A stretch of DNA of 64,000 nt. It comes from Phycisphaerae bacterium (GTDB lineage Bacteria > Planctomycetota > Phycisphaerae > UBA1845). Below the pieces are notes generated by a model. It saw nothing but the letters and a program-made list of their open reading frames with translations. It was not told the origin of the DNA and did not search any database. The stretch is taken from assembly GCA_029260075.1 (NCBI GenBank), contig JAJDDY010000089.1, positions 99,654-163,653 on the forward strand, in the 5' to 3' direction. Every line of letters begins with the position of its first letter. Within the stretch, counting starts at the first letter, position 1. The translations under genes were made by a program, and so were the position numbers. Shown in pieces: positions 46,351 through 56,536 of this stretch.

Positions 46351-49300
46351 CTACGGACACACAATCGGCACCGACGGCACGAACGGATACCCCGCACCAC
46401 CAAATGCATCGACGACGGCCGCGATCTCGCCTACCGAGATCACGCCGTCGAGAACGGGGGACGGACCTCCGAACACACCCAGCATGTCGGTTCGGGCTTT
46501 GATCGGCAAACCGCCGGAACCGGGATCGCCGCCGAGTCCGGAGAACTTCTGTTGGATGAATACGAACTCCTCAACACCCACTGAATCATTGACCGCACGC
46601 GGTTCGCCAGCGCTTAACTCCGCGATGTCGCCCCAACCGGCCTGCGTAATATCCATCGAAACGCCAAAGCTATTCTCATCGACCAACGAGCAGATCTCAT
46701 CGACAAGCTGAACGGCGTAATCGGACGCGGCGGACAGACCGCCACCTCCCGGTTGGATTACGCTCGGCACGACGAACTCGCCTCGAATCCATACGATCCG
46801 GTCGCCGAACAATGTCCAGTCCGTGAAGAACGGTTCGCATTGAAGTTGAGCGGATAGGAAGGTTGCCTCGCCGCCAACCGCGCCAGGCGTGCTGAATCCG
46901 CGGCCGGAGAGTTCGCTGTACTCGGTCGGTGGACCGACGAATATTGACTGCCCGTCCCAAACATCAAAGGGTGGAGCCAACCCCGTTGCCGTCACTCGTA
47001 TGGCTTGGCTGCGACCGGCATCGGCGCTCAATGCGTGAACGCCAATCATGCGCATGGCGCGCAGGGGCGTGGTGACCGTCTGGTTATCACCGGGCAGCAA
47101 TACCTCGGCCGGCTGTGGCTGGCTGGCGACAAAGGAATCGCAGTCGCAGAGGTCCCCAACGCCATCCGCGTCCGCGTCGTCTTGAAGTGGATTGACTACC
47201 GTCGGGCAATTGTCGCATACGTCCCCGTGAGTATCGCCGTCGGCGTCCGTCTGATTGCCGACGCCGGGAACACCTGCTTCAACTCGGCCATTCGGCACAG
47301 TCGGGCAGTTGTCGCAGATGTCATGCACGTTGTCCTCATCCGCGTCGGCCCAGCCAATCCAATCGGTATCGCAGCAATCCCCCACCCCGTCCCCATCGCT
47401 GTCAATCTGGTCGGGGTTCGGCACCAGCGGGCAGTTGTCTCCGCCCTCGGGCCAGCCATCGCCGTCGGCGTCGGGATCGCACGCATCGCCCAGGCCGTCA
47501 CGGTCAAGGTCCGCCTGATTGGGGTTATGCACTTCTGGACAGTTGTCGCAGACATCACCGTGGGGGTCAGTGTCGGAGTTCTCCTGGTTCACGCTGCATA
47601 CGCCATCTCCCGTCCCCGGGAGTGTGTCACATTCTGTGTTCGAGAGGCACGTCCCCAGCGATCCCGCGGTGCACGTCCCAAGGACTGGACCATTCGGCGC
47701 AAACTGACAGTTGTCCCCGCAGCGATTCACGCCATCTCCGTCCTCATCGAGTTCGCTACACGCACAGCCATTCCCGTCCACCGACTCACCAGCAGGTGTG
47801 CCTGAACAACCATCGCACGCATCGCCTACCCCGTCCTGGTCGCCGTCCGCCTGCCCGGCGTTGGCAACCGACCGACAGTTGTCCGCGCAGTTGCCTACTC
47901 CGTCGTTGTCGTCGTCGTATTGGTTGCAGGAACAGCCGTTCCCATCCACCGGTTCACCAGGAGGCGTGCCAAAACAGCTATCGCACGCATCGCCTACGCC
48001 GTCCTGGTCGCCGTCCGCCTGCCCGGCGTTGGCAACCGACCGACAGTTGTCCGCGCAGTTGCCTATTCCGTCGCTGTCGTCGTCGAATTCGTTGCATGAA
48101 CAGCCATCCCCATCCACCGGCTCACCGGCAGGCGTCCCCGAACAACTATCGCAGGCGTTGCCTACTCCATCGCCGTCATCGTCCTCCTGCCCTATGTTGG
48201 CAATGGCCAGGCAGTTATCGAAACAGTCATTGACCCCATCACCGTCATTGTCGAGCTGACTACACGAGCAACCGGTGTCATCGGTCAGCTCGCCTGCAGG
48301 CGTGCCGGCGCAATCGTCGCACCCGTCCGCTACGCCGTCGTTATCGGTATCGAGTAGATCGTCAGCGCCCGGGCACCGGTCGCAAGGGTCGCCGAAACCG
48401 TCACAATCGGAGTCCGGCTGCCATGGCTGCCCGGGCGCGATCCCGCAGCAGGTGCCGGGGCCCGGGCAGTCTACGCCCGGGTTGAAGATCGCGGGGCAGT
48501 TATCATCGGCGTCAGGAACGTTGTCGTTGTCATCGTCCGCGTCGCAGACGTCGCCGTCGGCGTCACTGTCGGAGTTCTCCTGGTTAGTGCTACATGACCC
48601 GTCCCCACTACCCGGACTTGTGTCACAATCCTCGTTGGACTGGCACGTTGCACCGCTCAGCCCCGCCACACAGGTACCCCGATCGGGGCCGTTCGGTGTC
48701 AACGGGCAGTTGTCCAACCCGTTTGCGACACCGTCGCAGTCAATGTCGTCGAAACAACCGATGCATGCATCAGTATCTTCGTCACAGGAAAACCCGGTAC
48801 AGGTGTCGCCGCTGCCTATGCAAGCCCCGTCGCTACACCCATCCGTCAGCGTACAAAATAGAGCGTCGTCGCACGGGCTGCCCGGCGGCTCAAGCCGACA
48901 AACAGACGAGCAGCAATCACCATCTGTGGTGTTCCCATCATCACATTCCTCGCTGCCTTCCACTAGCCCGTTCCCGCAATTCGGCAGCACAAGTTCATAG
49001 GCGCCGATATCGCAGCTGGCACCGGACGGTCGGGTGACGCCGCGCTGATCCGTGGTGATCGTTCCGCCGGCGCAATCGCCGGTGTCGATGGCCGGGCTGC
49101 CGGGCAGGAGGGCATGAGTCCGTGTGGGCCCGCCGTTGTCGGCCAGCGGGCCGAGCATCGGATCGCCGCTCATGCTGGTCGGGGCGCTGATGCAGCTCCC
49201 GTCCCCAACGATGTTGTGACCGTTGTCGTGGAGACCACTAACCTTGTCGTCACAGTCCCCCCCCGAAGTGCTATTGGCCACGATGCTGTTCGTCAGTGTA

Positions 49301-50202
49301 ATCTCTCCCAAGAAGTTAAAGATCCCGCTGCCCGAGTTCCCGGTGACCGTGGTGTTGGTCAGCGTTATCGTTCCCCCGTCATTGTTGATCCCGGTGCTCG
49401 AGTTCCCGGTGACCGTGGTGTTGATCAGCGCCAGCGGGGCCAAATGACAGTAGATCCCGCCGGGCCCGTTGCCGCTAACCGTGGTGTCGATCAGCGTCAT
49501 TATGCCGAAAGTAACATAGATCCCGGCGCCCAAACCACTCCCCAAACCCACCGAGTTCCCGCTGACGGTGCTATTGGTCAGCGTCGTTGTACCCCTTCCC
49601 CAGATCCCGCCGCCATCGGCTGAAGCGTGGTTGCCGCGAACCGTGCTGTTATCCAGCGTCATCGTGCCGTGATTTGCGATCCCACCGCCATCGAACGCCT
49701 CGTTTCCACTGATCGTGCTGTTGGCCAGCGCCAGCGTGCCGTCATTATCGATCCCGCCGCCAGAACCGCCGGAGCCATTGCTGATTGTCACATCGTTCAG
49801 CGTCAGGTTGCCGTTCCCTGCTACGCGGAGGATAACAAAAGGTGTCGTGCCACCGTCACTGCTACGTTCGACGGTTGCGCCGTTACCATTAATGACGATC
49901 TCGCTGGTGATGATCGGCAGACCGCGCGGTTCACTGGGGTCCGGGCTGTCCGGCACAGTCAACGTGATCGTGACACCGGCGGGCAGTTCTATGGTGTCCG
50001 ACCCCACACCACCGGCTGCGCAACCGCCGACGGCAGCGTTGCTGTTGGCGGCTGTGATGGCGTCGCGGATTGTGCAGCCGGGACCACCCGTCCCGCCGGA
50101 CGAATCGTTCACGGTGATGATCGCCCCCCGCGCGGGCTGAAGACCGCACGCCACGGTGGCGACGGCTAGGCACAGGCTCGTGATCCATCGACGTGCGCGC
50201 AT
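46351..50202 (-). CDS. giant secreted protein: beta-helix, Cys-rich and thrombospondin type 3 repeats
   Basis: A 1283-aa exported protein. A signal peptide ([21 protein letters not shown]) is followed by a right-handed beta-helix region (residues about 27-400; repeated NSTVSGN/NTTVTGN turns) and a choice-of-anchor-like end ([12 protein letters not shown]). A Cys-rich DUF4215-like module ([20 protein letters not shown]) comes next. Residues about 530-1050 are calcium-binding thrombospondin type 3 repeats (DxDxDGxxDxxDNC), partly near-identical 56-residue units. The C-terminal 200 residues end in a dockerin-like part. Likely a cell-surface or extracellular adhesion protein. Asp-rich repeats imply Ca2+ binding. 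Confidence 0.85.
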   Translation of the reverse strand: MRARRWITSLCLAVATVACGLQPARGAIITVNDSSGGTGGPGCTIRDAITAANSNAAVGGCAAGGVGSDTIELPAGVTITLTVPDSPDPSEPRGLPIITSEIVINGNGATVERSSDGGTTPFVILRVAGNGNLTLNDVTISNGSGGSGGGIDNDGTLALANSTISGNEAFDGGGIANHGTMTLDNSTVRGNHASADGGGIWGRGTTTLTNSTVSGNSVGLGSGLGAGIYVTFGIMTLIDTTVSGNGPGGIYCHLAPLALINTTVTGNSSTGINNDGGTITLTNTTVTGNSGSGIFNFLGEITLTNSIVANSTSGGDCDDKVSGLHDNGHNIVGDGSCISAPTSMSGDPMLGPLADNGGPTRTHALLPGSPAIDTGDCAGGTITTDQRGVTRPSGASCDIGAYELVLPNCGNGLVEGSEECDDGNTTDGDCCSSVCRLEPPGSPCDDALFCTLTDGCSDGACIGSGDTCTGFSCDEDTDACIGCFDDIDCDGVANGLDNCPLTPNGPDRGTCVAGLSGATCQSNEDCDTSPGSGDGSCSTNQENSDSDADGDVCDADDDNDNVPDADDNCPAIFNPGVDCPGPGTCCGIAPGQPWQPDSDCDGFGDPCDRCPGADDLLDTDNDGVADGCDDCAGTPAGELTDDTGCSCSQLDNDGDGVNDCFDNCLAIANIGQEDDDGDGVGNACDSCSGTPAGEPVDGDGCSCNEFDDDSDGIGNCADNCRSVANAGQADGDQDGVGDACDSCFGTPPGEPVDGNGCSCNQYDDDNDGVGNCADNCRSVANAGQADGDQDGVGDACDGCSGTPAGESVDGNGCACSELDEDGDGVNRCGDNCQFAPNGPVLGTCTAGSLGTCLSNTECDTLPGTGDGVCSVNQENSDTDPHGDVCDNCPEVHNPNQADLDRDGLGDACDPDADGDGWPEGGDNCPLVPNPDQIDSDGDGVGDCCDTDWIGWADADEDNVHDICDNCPTVPNGRVEAGVPGVGNQTDADGDTHGDVCDNCPTVVNPLQDDADADGVGDLCDCDSFVASQPQPAEVLLPGDNQTVTTPLRAMRMIGVHALSADAGRSQAIRVTATGLAPPFDVWDGQSIFVGPPTEYSELSGRGFSTPGAVGGEATFLSAQLQCEPFFTDWTLFGDRIVWIRGEFVVPSVIQPGGGGLSAASDYAVQLVDEICSLVDENSFGVSMDITQAGWGDIAELSAGEPRAVNDSVGVEEFVFIQQKFSGLGGDPGSGGLPIKARTDMLGVFGGPSPVLDGVISVGEIAAVVDAFGGAGYPFVPSVPIVCP

Positions 50203-50217
50203 GATTCCTCCTACCTA

Positions 50218-50571
50218 TCAAGACGGGGCCTTACGGATTCTTGAATCCCTCGGACCGCAAATGACGCCTGCACAACGCACAGGATATTCGTCAAACGCGA
50301 ACCACACGGTTGGGATTCGCGCGTTGAACAAAATGATATGCCAGCGCATTGTACCGAAGCCCGGCCATCTGGGAAAGATAAAACGCTCCGCCGCCGGCGC
50401 TTTCGTACCAGTGATCTTGTCGTCAGACGCTGACGCCGATAGGGCGTTGATGTCTTTGTCGCCGTCCACATCCAGACGAAGGGCAAGTCCACGCCCCGGT
50501 CGGAGACCCCCCACCAGATTCACCGGGGCCATCGCCACCAACGATGCTGCGCTTGTCGTGTTGTGCCTCAT
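50218..50571 (-). CDS. possible small protein, unsupported
   Basis: A 117-codon frame starting MRHNTTSAASLVAMAPVNLV, with AGGAACG 9-14 bp before the ATG. It has an Asp-rich stretch (LDVDGDKDI) but no family I recognise. It lies between the secreted-protein gene and the hsdR fragment and may be only debris. Confidence 0.2.
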   Translation of the reverse strand: MRHNTTSAASLVAMAPVNLVGGLRPGRGLALRLDVDGDKDINALSASASDDKITGTKAPAAERFIFPRWPGFGTMRWHIILFNARIPTVWFAFDEYPVRCAGVICGPRDSRIRKAPS

Positions 50572-50739
50572 GACGTGTCGTTCCTGATCTGACTTGTGGC
50601 GGACCAGTGTGACCGGGAAGCCCGCGGACTCACAGGACCGAGTTCCATGATACCAGATTCGGCCTGGAGACGCGCATTGAATATTGAGCCGGTTGGATAG
50701 GTTTCCGCGCATCGAACTTTGAGCCACCGCAACGAGGCT

Positions 50740-51172
50740 TACCCTGTGAATACGGCGATGGTGCCGCACGCAGGGAGGCCAGGCGCTGCCACAGCTCATC
50801 CGGCGTTGGGAATGTGTCGATCTCACTCTCGATGCCGGACGTGTAGTCAAATTCGATGATGCCGTGGCCATTGGTCGCGTATGCAAATTTCAGGCCGAGG
50901 ATTTCGGCGTAGTCCTTTGCCTACTGGAGGCCCTGACCGGGCGTTGCGTACGTCGGCTTGGCTTCAACGACGGCGATCGGAATGTCCGGGCGATATCGGA
51001 GGACATAGTCAGCTCTCTTGCCAGGACGGCGGCGACCTTGGCGACCCACGACAACGATCCGCCCGTCAGTGAACGTCACCTGTTCGTTGATACGATGCGG
51101 CTCGTCATCCCACCCACCCACTTGCAGCTTCGGAACAATGTATCGACGACATGTGTCTGCTTCGTTTGGCAC
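50740..51172 (-). pseudogene. hsdR: hsdR fragment (type I restriction subunit R), with in-frame stop
   Basis: The N-terminal domain of a type I restriction R subunit: NEADTCRRYIVPKLQ, FTDGRIVVVG, KRADYVLRYRPDIPIAVVEA. The last is the PD-(D/E)xK nuclease core (D...EAK). A TAG at 50921-50923 replaces a Gln codon (GLQ-stop-AKDYAEILGL), after which the same frame continues as FAYATNGHGIIEFDYTSG and ends in PSPYSQG near 50740. The helicase domain and any hsdM/hsdS are absent. Two defects, truncation and amber stop, make it non-functional. Confidence 0.82.
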
Positions 51173-51386
51173 GCACTATCCCAAGATGACGAACATGACG
51201 ATCCGGGCCCGTCGCCCCGGCGAGTTCTTTGATTGTACGCGTTAGCGCCATGGCGAACAACTGGAGCTTCTCCACTTTCATACTCGTGGTGCTCACGTCC
51301 GCGACCGTGGTCGCTCACTCGTGAAGGCCTCCAATGGCCGTTGTGTCGGGTGATTCGAAGATTCAGCGCGATTACAATTCCGCATG

Positions 51387-52010
51387 CTAGTCGTTGGCTT
51401 CCACAGCTGTGAACGAGATTTTGTGCTCTGGAAACGACTCCGCGAGTAGCGTCATGGTTTTGGTCCAGCTCTTGCCCCACTCGTTGGAGAACGCGTACGT
51501 TCGCCCACTGATGCTCAGCAGGTCATCGTCATCGCAGAACCACCAGACGTGGTTCGGCCGCCATGGCATCAGCGATGCGATCCTGTCAGAAGGAACACCG
51601 TTCTGAACAAGCGACCTCACGATGAGTAGGATGGCACGGCGTTTCGATTGCGACGGGTGCGTTTCGCCCCGGATCGAAACGTCATAACGTGTGAAGTCGC
51701 GGCTGTAGTTCTTTGCGTTGCGCACCCTTTGCGTCTTCTCCCTGACCTGCACTTGATATTCAGCAGCCTCGGGAAGCGGAATCACCTGCTGAACGTCCAG
51801 CAACACACGACCGTCCAGGGAGTACGGTTTCAACCGAACGCATCGAATGTCGACATCCATCGTGTTCAACCACATGACAGCCGTTGTAAGTTCTTTCGAG
51901 AAATTCGCGGACACGAGCACGATGCGCACAGACTGGGCAAAACGCTCCTCGTCAGGTTCGTGCCATTCGAGAAAGCTAAGGATGGATTGCTCTGCATCCC
52001 CGTCTATGTC
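51387..52010 (-). pseudogene. C-terminal fragment of a DUF91/PDDEXK-like nuclease-family protein
   Basis: About 207 residues beginning inside the conserved part: RIVLVSANFSKELTTAVMWL, IRCVRLKPYSLDGRVLLDVQ and VIPLPEAAEYQVQVREK. These resemble the C-terminal half of planctomycete DUF91/DUF4268-type proteins. The N-terminal part is missing: homology stops at about 52010, exactly where IS21-like sequence begins. Insertion and later deletion is the likely cause. Confidence 0.62.
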
Positions 52011-52285
52011 GCAGCGGGTTTGAATCCGTTGATGTGGGTGGACCGTGTGCTTCATCAGTCCGTTCAAACGCCAACCGCACATATCGCGACACCGTCTCGC
52101 GATGAATGCCCAACGTTCGAGCGATCCGCCGAGGCGAGCGGCCCCGGTTCCAGAGTGAAATAATGGAGTGCTGCTCCGCCATTCCCAGTTGATTCACCAT
52201 ACCAGTCCTCCAGCAAGCGTGCTGGAGTAACTACCCGACGAACCGTCGCCTCTCCGAAATGGCCAGTTTTGGGTGACCGCTGACA
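52011..52285 (-). mobile_element. istA: IS21-family left-end remnant (truncated istA)
   Basis: The left end begins with TGTCA (rc at 52285) and contains a terminal repeat (CACCCAAAACTGGCCATTT). Then comes an istA start (52200 or 52197) encoding VNQLGMAEQHSIISLWNRG and the HTH RRIARTLGIHRETVSRYVRL. The rest of istA and istB are missing. The SD before the start lies in a perfect 8-bp hairpin (52208-52227). Leader and start are related to the second IS21 end at 63861. Confidence 0.8.
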
Positions 52286-52368
52286 CGCACGAGGCTTCGG
52301 CCCGAAACAGTCCGCCGGCCATCGGGTTGATGACCGGCGGACGTGTGATGAACGGTTACCGATTCCGA

Positions 52369-55300
52369 CTACTTGGGACCACCGGCCACGCCGACAAGGG
52401 CAGCGTTGAAAAGTGCGTAGTCGGTGAGGTCGATCTCCTCGGCAGCGCCATCGACACTGAAGTTGGCCCACTTGCACGATGCCCAGTTGGCGTCAAGTTC
52501 AGTCGCGCCGAAACACACCATGAATGCAGCCACATCTCTAAGGTCAACGTCGGCATCGCAATCTCGATCTTCTACAAGCACTTTGATGACATCACCGCAA
52601 GCGAAGTCGGTATTGATCGTTCCATCGCCGTCGATGATGAGATGTCGATAGTACAGGTTGCCTCCGGACGGCCGTAATGTGGACCCGGTGCGCAGGATCA
52701 ACGTGTCAACATAGACGGCTTCGTTGCAGTTGTCCGAGCCGCCCGGTCCGTTGGCTACGGTGTTTGTAAGATCAAGAACCGATCCGCTTTGCACCTCAAA
52801 TGTTCCCATGGCGAAGTTATTCTCGAAACCACACTGCACGGCGCCAAAATCCTCGCCAGCCACCTCGAATGTTTGGTCGGCGGTTCCGTTAAGTGACAGC
52901 GACCCGGTGGCCCAATCGAAATCCGACGGCGACGTACTTTGGTTCTCGCAATTCCCCGCGAGTGTGACACCTGCATCATCGAGATCGGAAAATGCAGCGG
53001 TTACGACGACTTGCGCATCCGCAAGAATCAGCAGCGATCCCTGAACATTCACACTTGCCAACGCAGACACGCTGAGCTTTGGTTTTCGCGGTGGCGTGCA
53101 ACCACCAGCCACCGTCCCGATGCTCCGCAGGCTATCCCGCGACGGCGCCTCACTCATCAATGCAGTGCTGCTGCGGCAGGAATCGATCAACAGGTCGCCG
53201 GACAGCGACAAGGAAGCGTCGCCGTTGATGTCAAAGGTTCCACCGTTGGTGATCTCCATGAATTGTCCGGAGACGGTCGCAGTCGTTGAGCCTGGGCGAA
53301 CCGCGATCGTGCCGCCGTCGGCAATGTAGAAGCCGGACCCGTTGATAGCCGTGTTCGCGATCTCAAGTGTCGCGCCGCCGACCGATTCAAACATGCTATC
53401 GTTTTGCTTGATTCCGCCTTGAATGCTGAGCACACCGCTTGGAATATCCGCACGAACAACACCTTCGCCAGCTTCGTTGCGTAGCGCCGCGGCAATCATA
53501 CCAACGCCGACGATGGTCGATTTGTTGCTGACGGCTTCCGACTCCGTCATTCCTGAGAGGCTGGCATCGCTAGCCGCGAGACGCAACATGCCTGAACCAG
53601 TGAGCGCAATATCCGCATCGGCGATGATCGCCCGGCCACTGCCGACCATAACCAAGCCGTCGTTGATCAGGCCAAGTTGTTCAAGCGTAAGGCTTCCGTC
53701 AGTGATGCCCAATTGCGCTGCGTCTAGTATGCGAAGTGTGTCAACTGCGACGTCGATGTCCAACGTCACGTCAGTCGCGACGCCGGAAAGAGTCGGGATG
53801 AATATCTTGTCATCGATGTTGTTCGGCACGATCAAGATATCCCAGTTATTCGGGTTCGACCAAAAGTCGTTACCACCGGTCGCAGTCCAGACAACGCATT
53901 CATCCGGAACTCCGTCAGCCGGGTCAACGTCAAGCGAAACACCGTCCGCAATGTCACACGAGTCAGGATTGCCGTTCGCGTTACAATCAGTGAACGGTGG
54001 AATAGCAGTGGCCGTGTCAAACAGCGTCCCAACCTTGATGACGTCGGTGTCAGCAGCCTGAAAGCCGGTACTGTCGGTCACGAAAGCGTCGAAACGAATT
54101 AGCTCACCATCCATTAGACCGGTCGCCACTATAGGCGGCACGACGACAATAACTTCCTCACCCGGTGCCAGTTCGCCGAGCAGGAACCTCGCGGTCTCAC
54201 GCCTTGTGCATTGGTCATTGTTGGAGACCTGCCGGCAACTAGCGCTGTCAAAAAAGGGGTCAAGTATTGCGGTAGCCAAACCGTTCAAACCGTCGGGAAA
54301 CTCCAGCCGCAGGACAATACCCGGACGGGGAAGCGGAGTCGTGTTTGTCACGGACATCGCAATCTCCAACGCATCGCCGCCTGCCGAGAGGTTTGGACTT
54401 GCGACGATGTCGAGGGTGAGCGGTGATAGGTTCCAGATGCGAGTTGACGTCTCCGCTTCCACTCTTGTGGAAGCGGCCGCCCCGTCTCGGAAGCGTGCTC
54501 TCGCGAACGCGATTCGGCCCTCCTCGGCACCGGCTCGCACAGAGAGCAGTCGTTCGCCACCTCCGCCAGGACTGATCAAGCCAACGAACCATTCGACGAC
54601 GTCGCCGTTGAGCGTTCCGCCGTCACTCGCTGAAACGAAACATGTGCCACTCGGTACCGCCATCGAGATGATGCCATCGGAAACATCTCCGCTGTCCTGG
54701 CCCAATCCATACGTGAGCCTGTACGTCAGCAGTGCGCCCGTGGGCACCGGGTCACGATCCACGACCACGGCCAACTGCAAGGAACGAGTGTCCAAGACCG
54801 TGAAAACCGTTCCCGTCCTACGCGTGTTCCCCGTGGCGTCCGTCACCGAAGCGTCGAACTTGATGACCTTTCCGTTCAACGTCTCACTAAACACGCGCGG
54901 CGGAATCGAGATCGTTTTCCCTTCGCCCGGGGCCAGATCGCCGAGCAAGAAACCCGCTCGCTCACGGCTTGTGCACAGGTTGTCGTTTGAAACCTGCTTG
55001 CAATACCTACTATCGAAGTAGGAGCCGAGCTGGGCAATGGGCGTATTGTCCAAGCCGCTTGGAAAGTCCAGGGTGACGAGAACGCCGGTGCGGGGTAACC
55101 CCGTGTCGTTAGTGATCGTCAATTCCAAACCCACCGTCTCACCTGGGCGGACCGGATCGGGACTCGCCACCATCACCAACTCCAAAGCATTGTCCGCCTG
55201 GACGCGAGTCGTTGTTGAGTATTCAACGCGCTCTAGTGAACCCGACAGATTTTCGAACACCGCCTGCGTAGTGAGAATCGAAGCGTCTGGCGTGCCGGCA

Positions 55301-56055
55301 TCCACCTGGACCGTCATTCGAACCGCGCCGCTCATTCCTCCACTCAGGAACGTAGAGAATGGCCATTCCACAACACCTGCATTCAACGAGCCACCGCCTG
55401 TCGCCGATACGAACGTCGTTCCCGTAGGAACCGACAACGCAAGGCGCGGGCTGGCGATACTTGCGCTCCCGTCCAGAACGCCGTACGCCATCGTGTACGT
55501 CAGCAGTTCTCCCGTGGGCACCGGATCGCGATCCGTAGCCACTGCCAAGTCCAACGAACGTGTTGCGTTCACAGTAATTGATGCTGTGTCCGCCCCCTCG
55601 GAAACCAAGTCATCGAAGACCTCGACATCAAAGTCGATGATAGTTCCGTCGAGGGTCGCGGCAGCAACTCGCGGCGGAATCGAGATTGTGGTTCCTTTAC
55701 CCGGCGCAAGATCGCCTAGCAAGAACCGCGCTTGCTCGCCGGTTGTACACTTGTTGTCGTTGCCAACCTCACGACAAGAAGTGCCGTCGAACCGGGAGCC
55801 CATAAGGGAGATGCTCAACCCCTCAACGTCGCCTGGGAAGTCCAGCGTCACTACCACACCAGAACGCGTGAATGCATCGTCATTCGTAATCGTCAACTCC
55901 AAATCCATCGCCTCGCCGATTCTCGCGGGGTTGGGGCTGGCTGATACGTCCACACGGATCGCTGCGGACGCCATCGGCGCCGTGAAGAGTGCCGCATGTA
56001 TCGCGAGGATCCACACTCGGCGGCCCGCACGCGAAATTCCATTCTGATCGTTCAT
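52369..56055 (-). CDS. giant secreted protein with triplicated adhesion-like modules and dockerin-like tail
   Basis: A 1228-aa exported protein. Signal peptide: RRVWILAIHAALFTAPMASA. Three tandem modules with CARDB/DUF11-like character follow (each with LxSPDPxRxGExxxLELTITND-type starts, a ...CRQVSNNDQCTRRE-like line and LLGDLAPGE). Then a TDCNANGNPDSCDIADG planctomycete motif, a WTATGGNDFWSNPNNWD repeat and a right-handed beta-helix-like part. The C terminus (DCDADVDLRDVAAFMVCFG, then EIDLTDYALFNAALVG) looks like a type I dockerin pair. ATG 56055 has an AGAAAGGAAA site; the longer frame to 56232 has no signal peptide at its start. Likely surface-bound. Confidence 0.83.
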   Translation of the reverse strand: MNDQNGISRAGRRVWILAIHAALFTAPMASAAIRVDVSASPNPARIGEAMDLELTITNDDAFTRSGVVVTLDFPGDVEGLSISLMGSRFDGTSCREVGNDNKCTTGEQARFLLGDLAPGKGTTISIPPRVAAATLDGTIIDFDVEVFDDLVSEGADTASITVNATRSLDLAVATDRDPVPTGELLTYTMAYGVLDGSASIASPRLALSVPTGTTFVSATGGGSLNAGVVEWPFSTFLSGGMSGAVRMTVQVDAGTPDASILTTQAVFENLSGSLERVEYSTTTRVQADNALELVMVASPDPVRPGETVGLELTITNDTGLPRTGVLVTLDFPSGLDNTPIAQLGSYFDSRYCKQVSNDNLCTSRERAGFLLGDLAPGEGKTISIPPRVFSETLNGKVIKFDASVTDATGNTRRTGTVFTVLDTRSLQLAVVVDRDPVPTGALLTYRLTYGLGQDSGDVSDGIISMAVPSGTCFVSASDGGTLNGDVVEWFVGLISPGGGGERLLSVRAGAEEGRIAFARARFRDGAAASTRVEAETSTRIWNLSPLTLDIVASPNLSAGGDALEIAMSVTNTTPLPRPGIVLRLEFPDGLNGLATAILDPFFDSASCRQVSNNDQCTRRETARFLLGELAPGEEVIVVVPPIVATGLMDGELIRFDAFVTDSTGFQAADTDVIKVGTLFDTATAIPPFTDCNANGNPDSCDIADGVSLDVDPADGVPDECVVWTATGGNDFWSNPNNWDILIVPNNIDDKIFIPTLSGVATDVTLDIDVAVDTLRILDAAQLGITDGSLTLEQLGLINDGLVMVGSGRAIIADADIALTGSGMLRLAASDASLSGMTESEAVSNKSTIVGVGMIAAALRNEAGEGVVRADIPSGVLSIQGGIKQNDSMFESVGGATLEIANTAINGSGFYIADGGTIAVRPGSTTATVSGQFMEITNGGTFDINGDASLSLSGDLLIDSCRSSTALMSEAPSRDSLRSIGTVAGGCTPPRKPKLSVSALASVNVQGSLLILADAQVVVTAAFSDLDDAGVTLAGNCENQSTSPSDFDWATGSLSLNGTADQTFEVAGEDFGAVQCGFENNFAMGTFEVQSGSVLDLTNTVANGPGGSDNCNEAVYVDTLILRTGSTLRPSGGNLYYRHLIIDGDGTINTDFACGDVIKVLVEDRDCDADVDLRDVAAFMVCFGATELDANWASCKWANFSVDGAAEEIDLTDYALFNAALVGVAGGPK

Positions 56056-56366
56056 ACTGCTTTCCTTTCTCCGGGAATGCTCCATACCTAGAACACTCAA
56101 CTTGATGCTTCTCAGTCTGCCCAATACCACCTGAATTTTCCTACGAATCATCGATTTTTCCTCTGCTTCACTGGGAATCCGTTCCGGCCAAGGGCGCTCA
56201 TTTTGCAACCCTACCCGAGACGGGCCTGACATGAAGCAATACGGTGGGCTCTCCCAAACCTTCCCCGAATCCTATCAAGTTTTCCATTACGCTCCAAATT
56301 GAAAGCACGTGGCCTCCTAAATTCACGTACGCCGGTAAGCTTGGAGCGTGTTTGAGGAGTCGTTTT

Positions 56367-56436
56367 CCGAGCCGCGCCCGTGAGGAAGCGGTCTGACTCT
56401 CCCGCCGAAAACCGCTCCCTTACGGTCGCGGCTCGG
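56367..56436. repeat. REP-like 25-bp imperfect inverted repeat
   Basis: Arms at 56367-56391 and 56412-56436 pair in 22 of 25 positions around a 20-bp loop. The right arm matches 9-30 at the window start (21 of 22). It lies in the gap between two - strand genes, downstream of the kinase gene, and could act as a terminator or mRNA stabiliser. The conserved arm suggests a dispersed family. Confidence 0.8.
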
Positions 56437-56536
56437 TTTGAAGAAACCCTTCTTAGGCACGCTCTTAGGTCTGGCGTCCGGGAGGAAGCGTGTATGTCAA
56501 AGGGGAGACCAGCTTCGGCGGATCGTCGGCGTAACT

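Noticed and set aside
48275..49000. Long + strand open frames opposite the secreted-protein gene
   Set aside because: They mirror the repetitive, Asp/Gly-rich codons of the real gene; repeated Ser/Pro/His patterns are a side effect.
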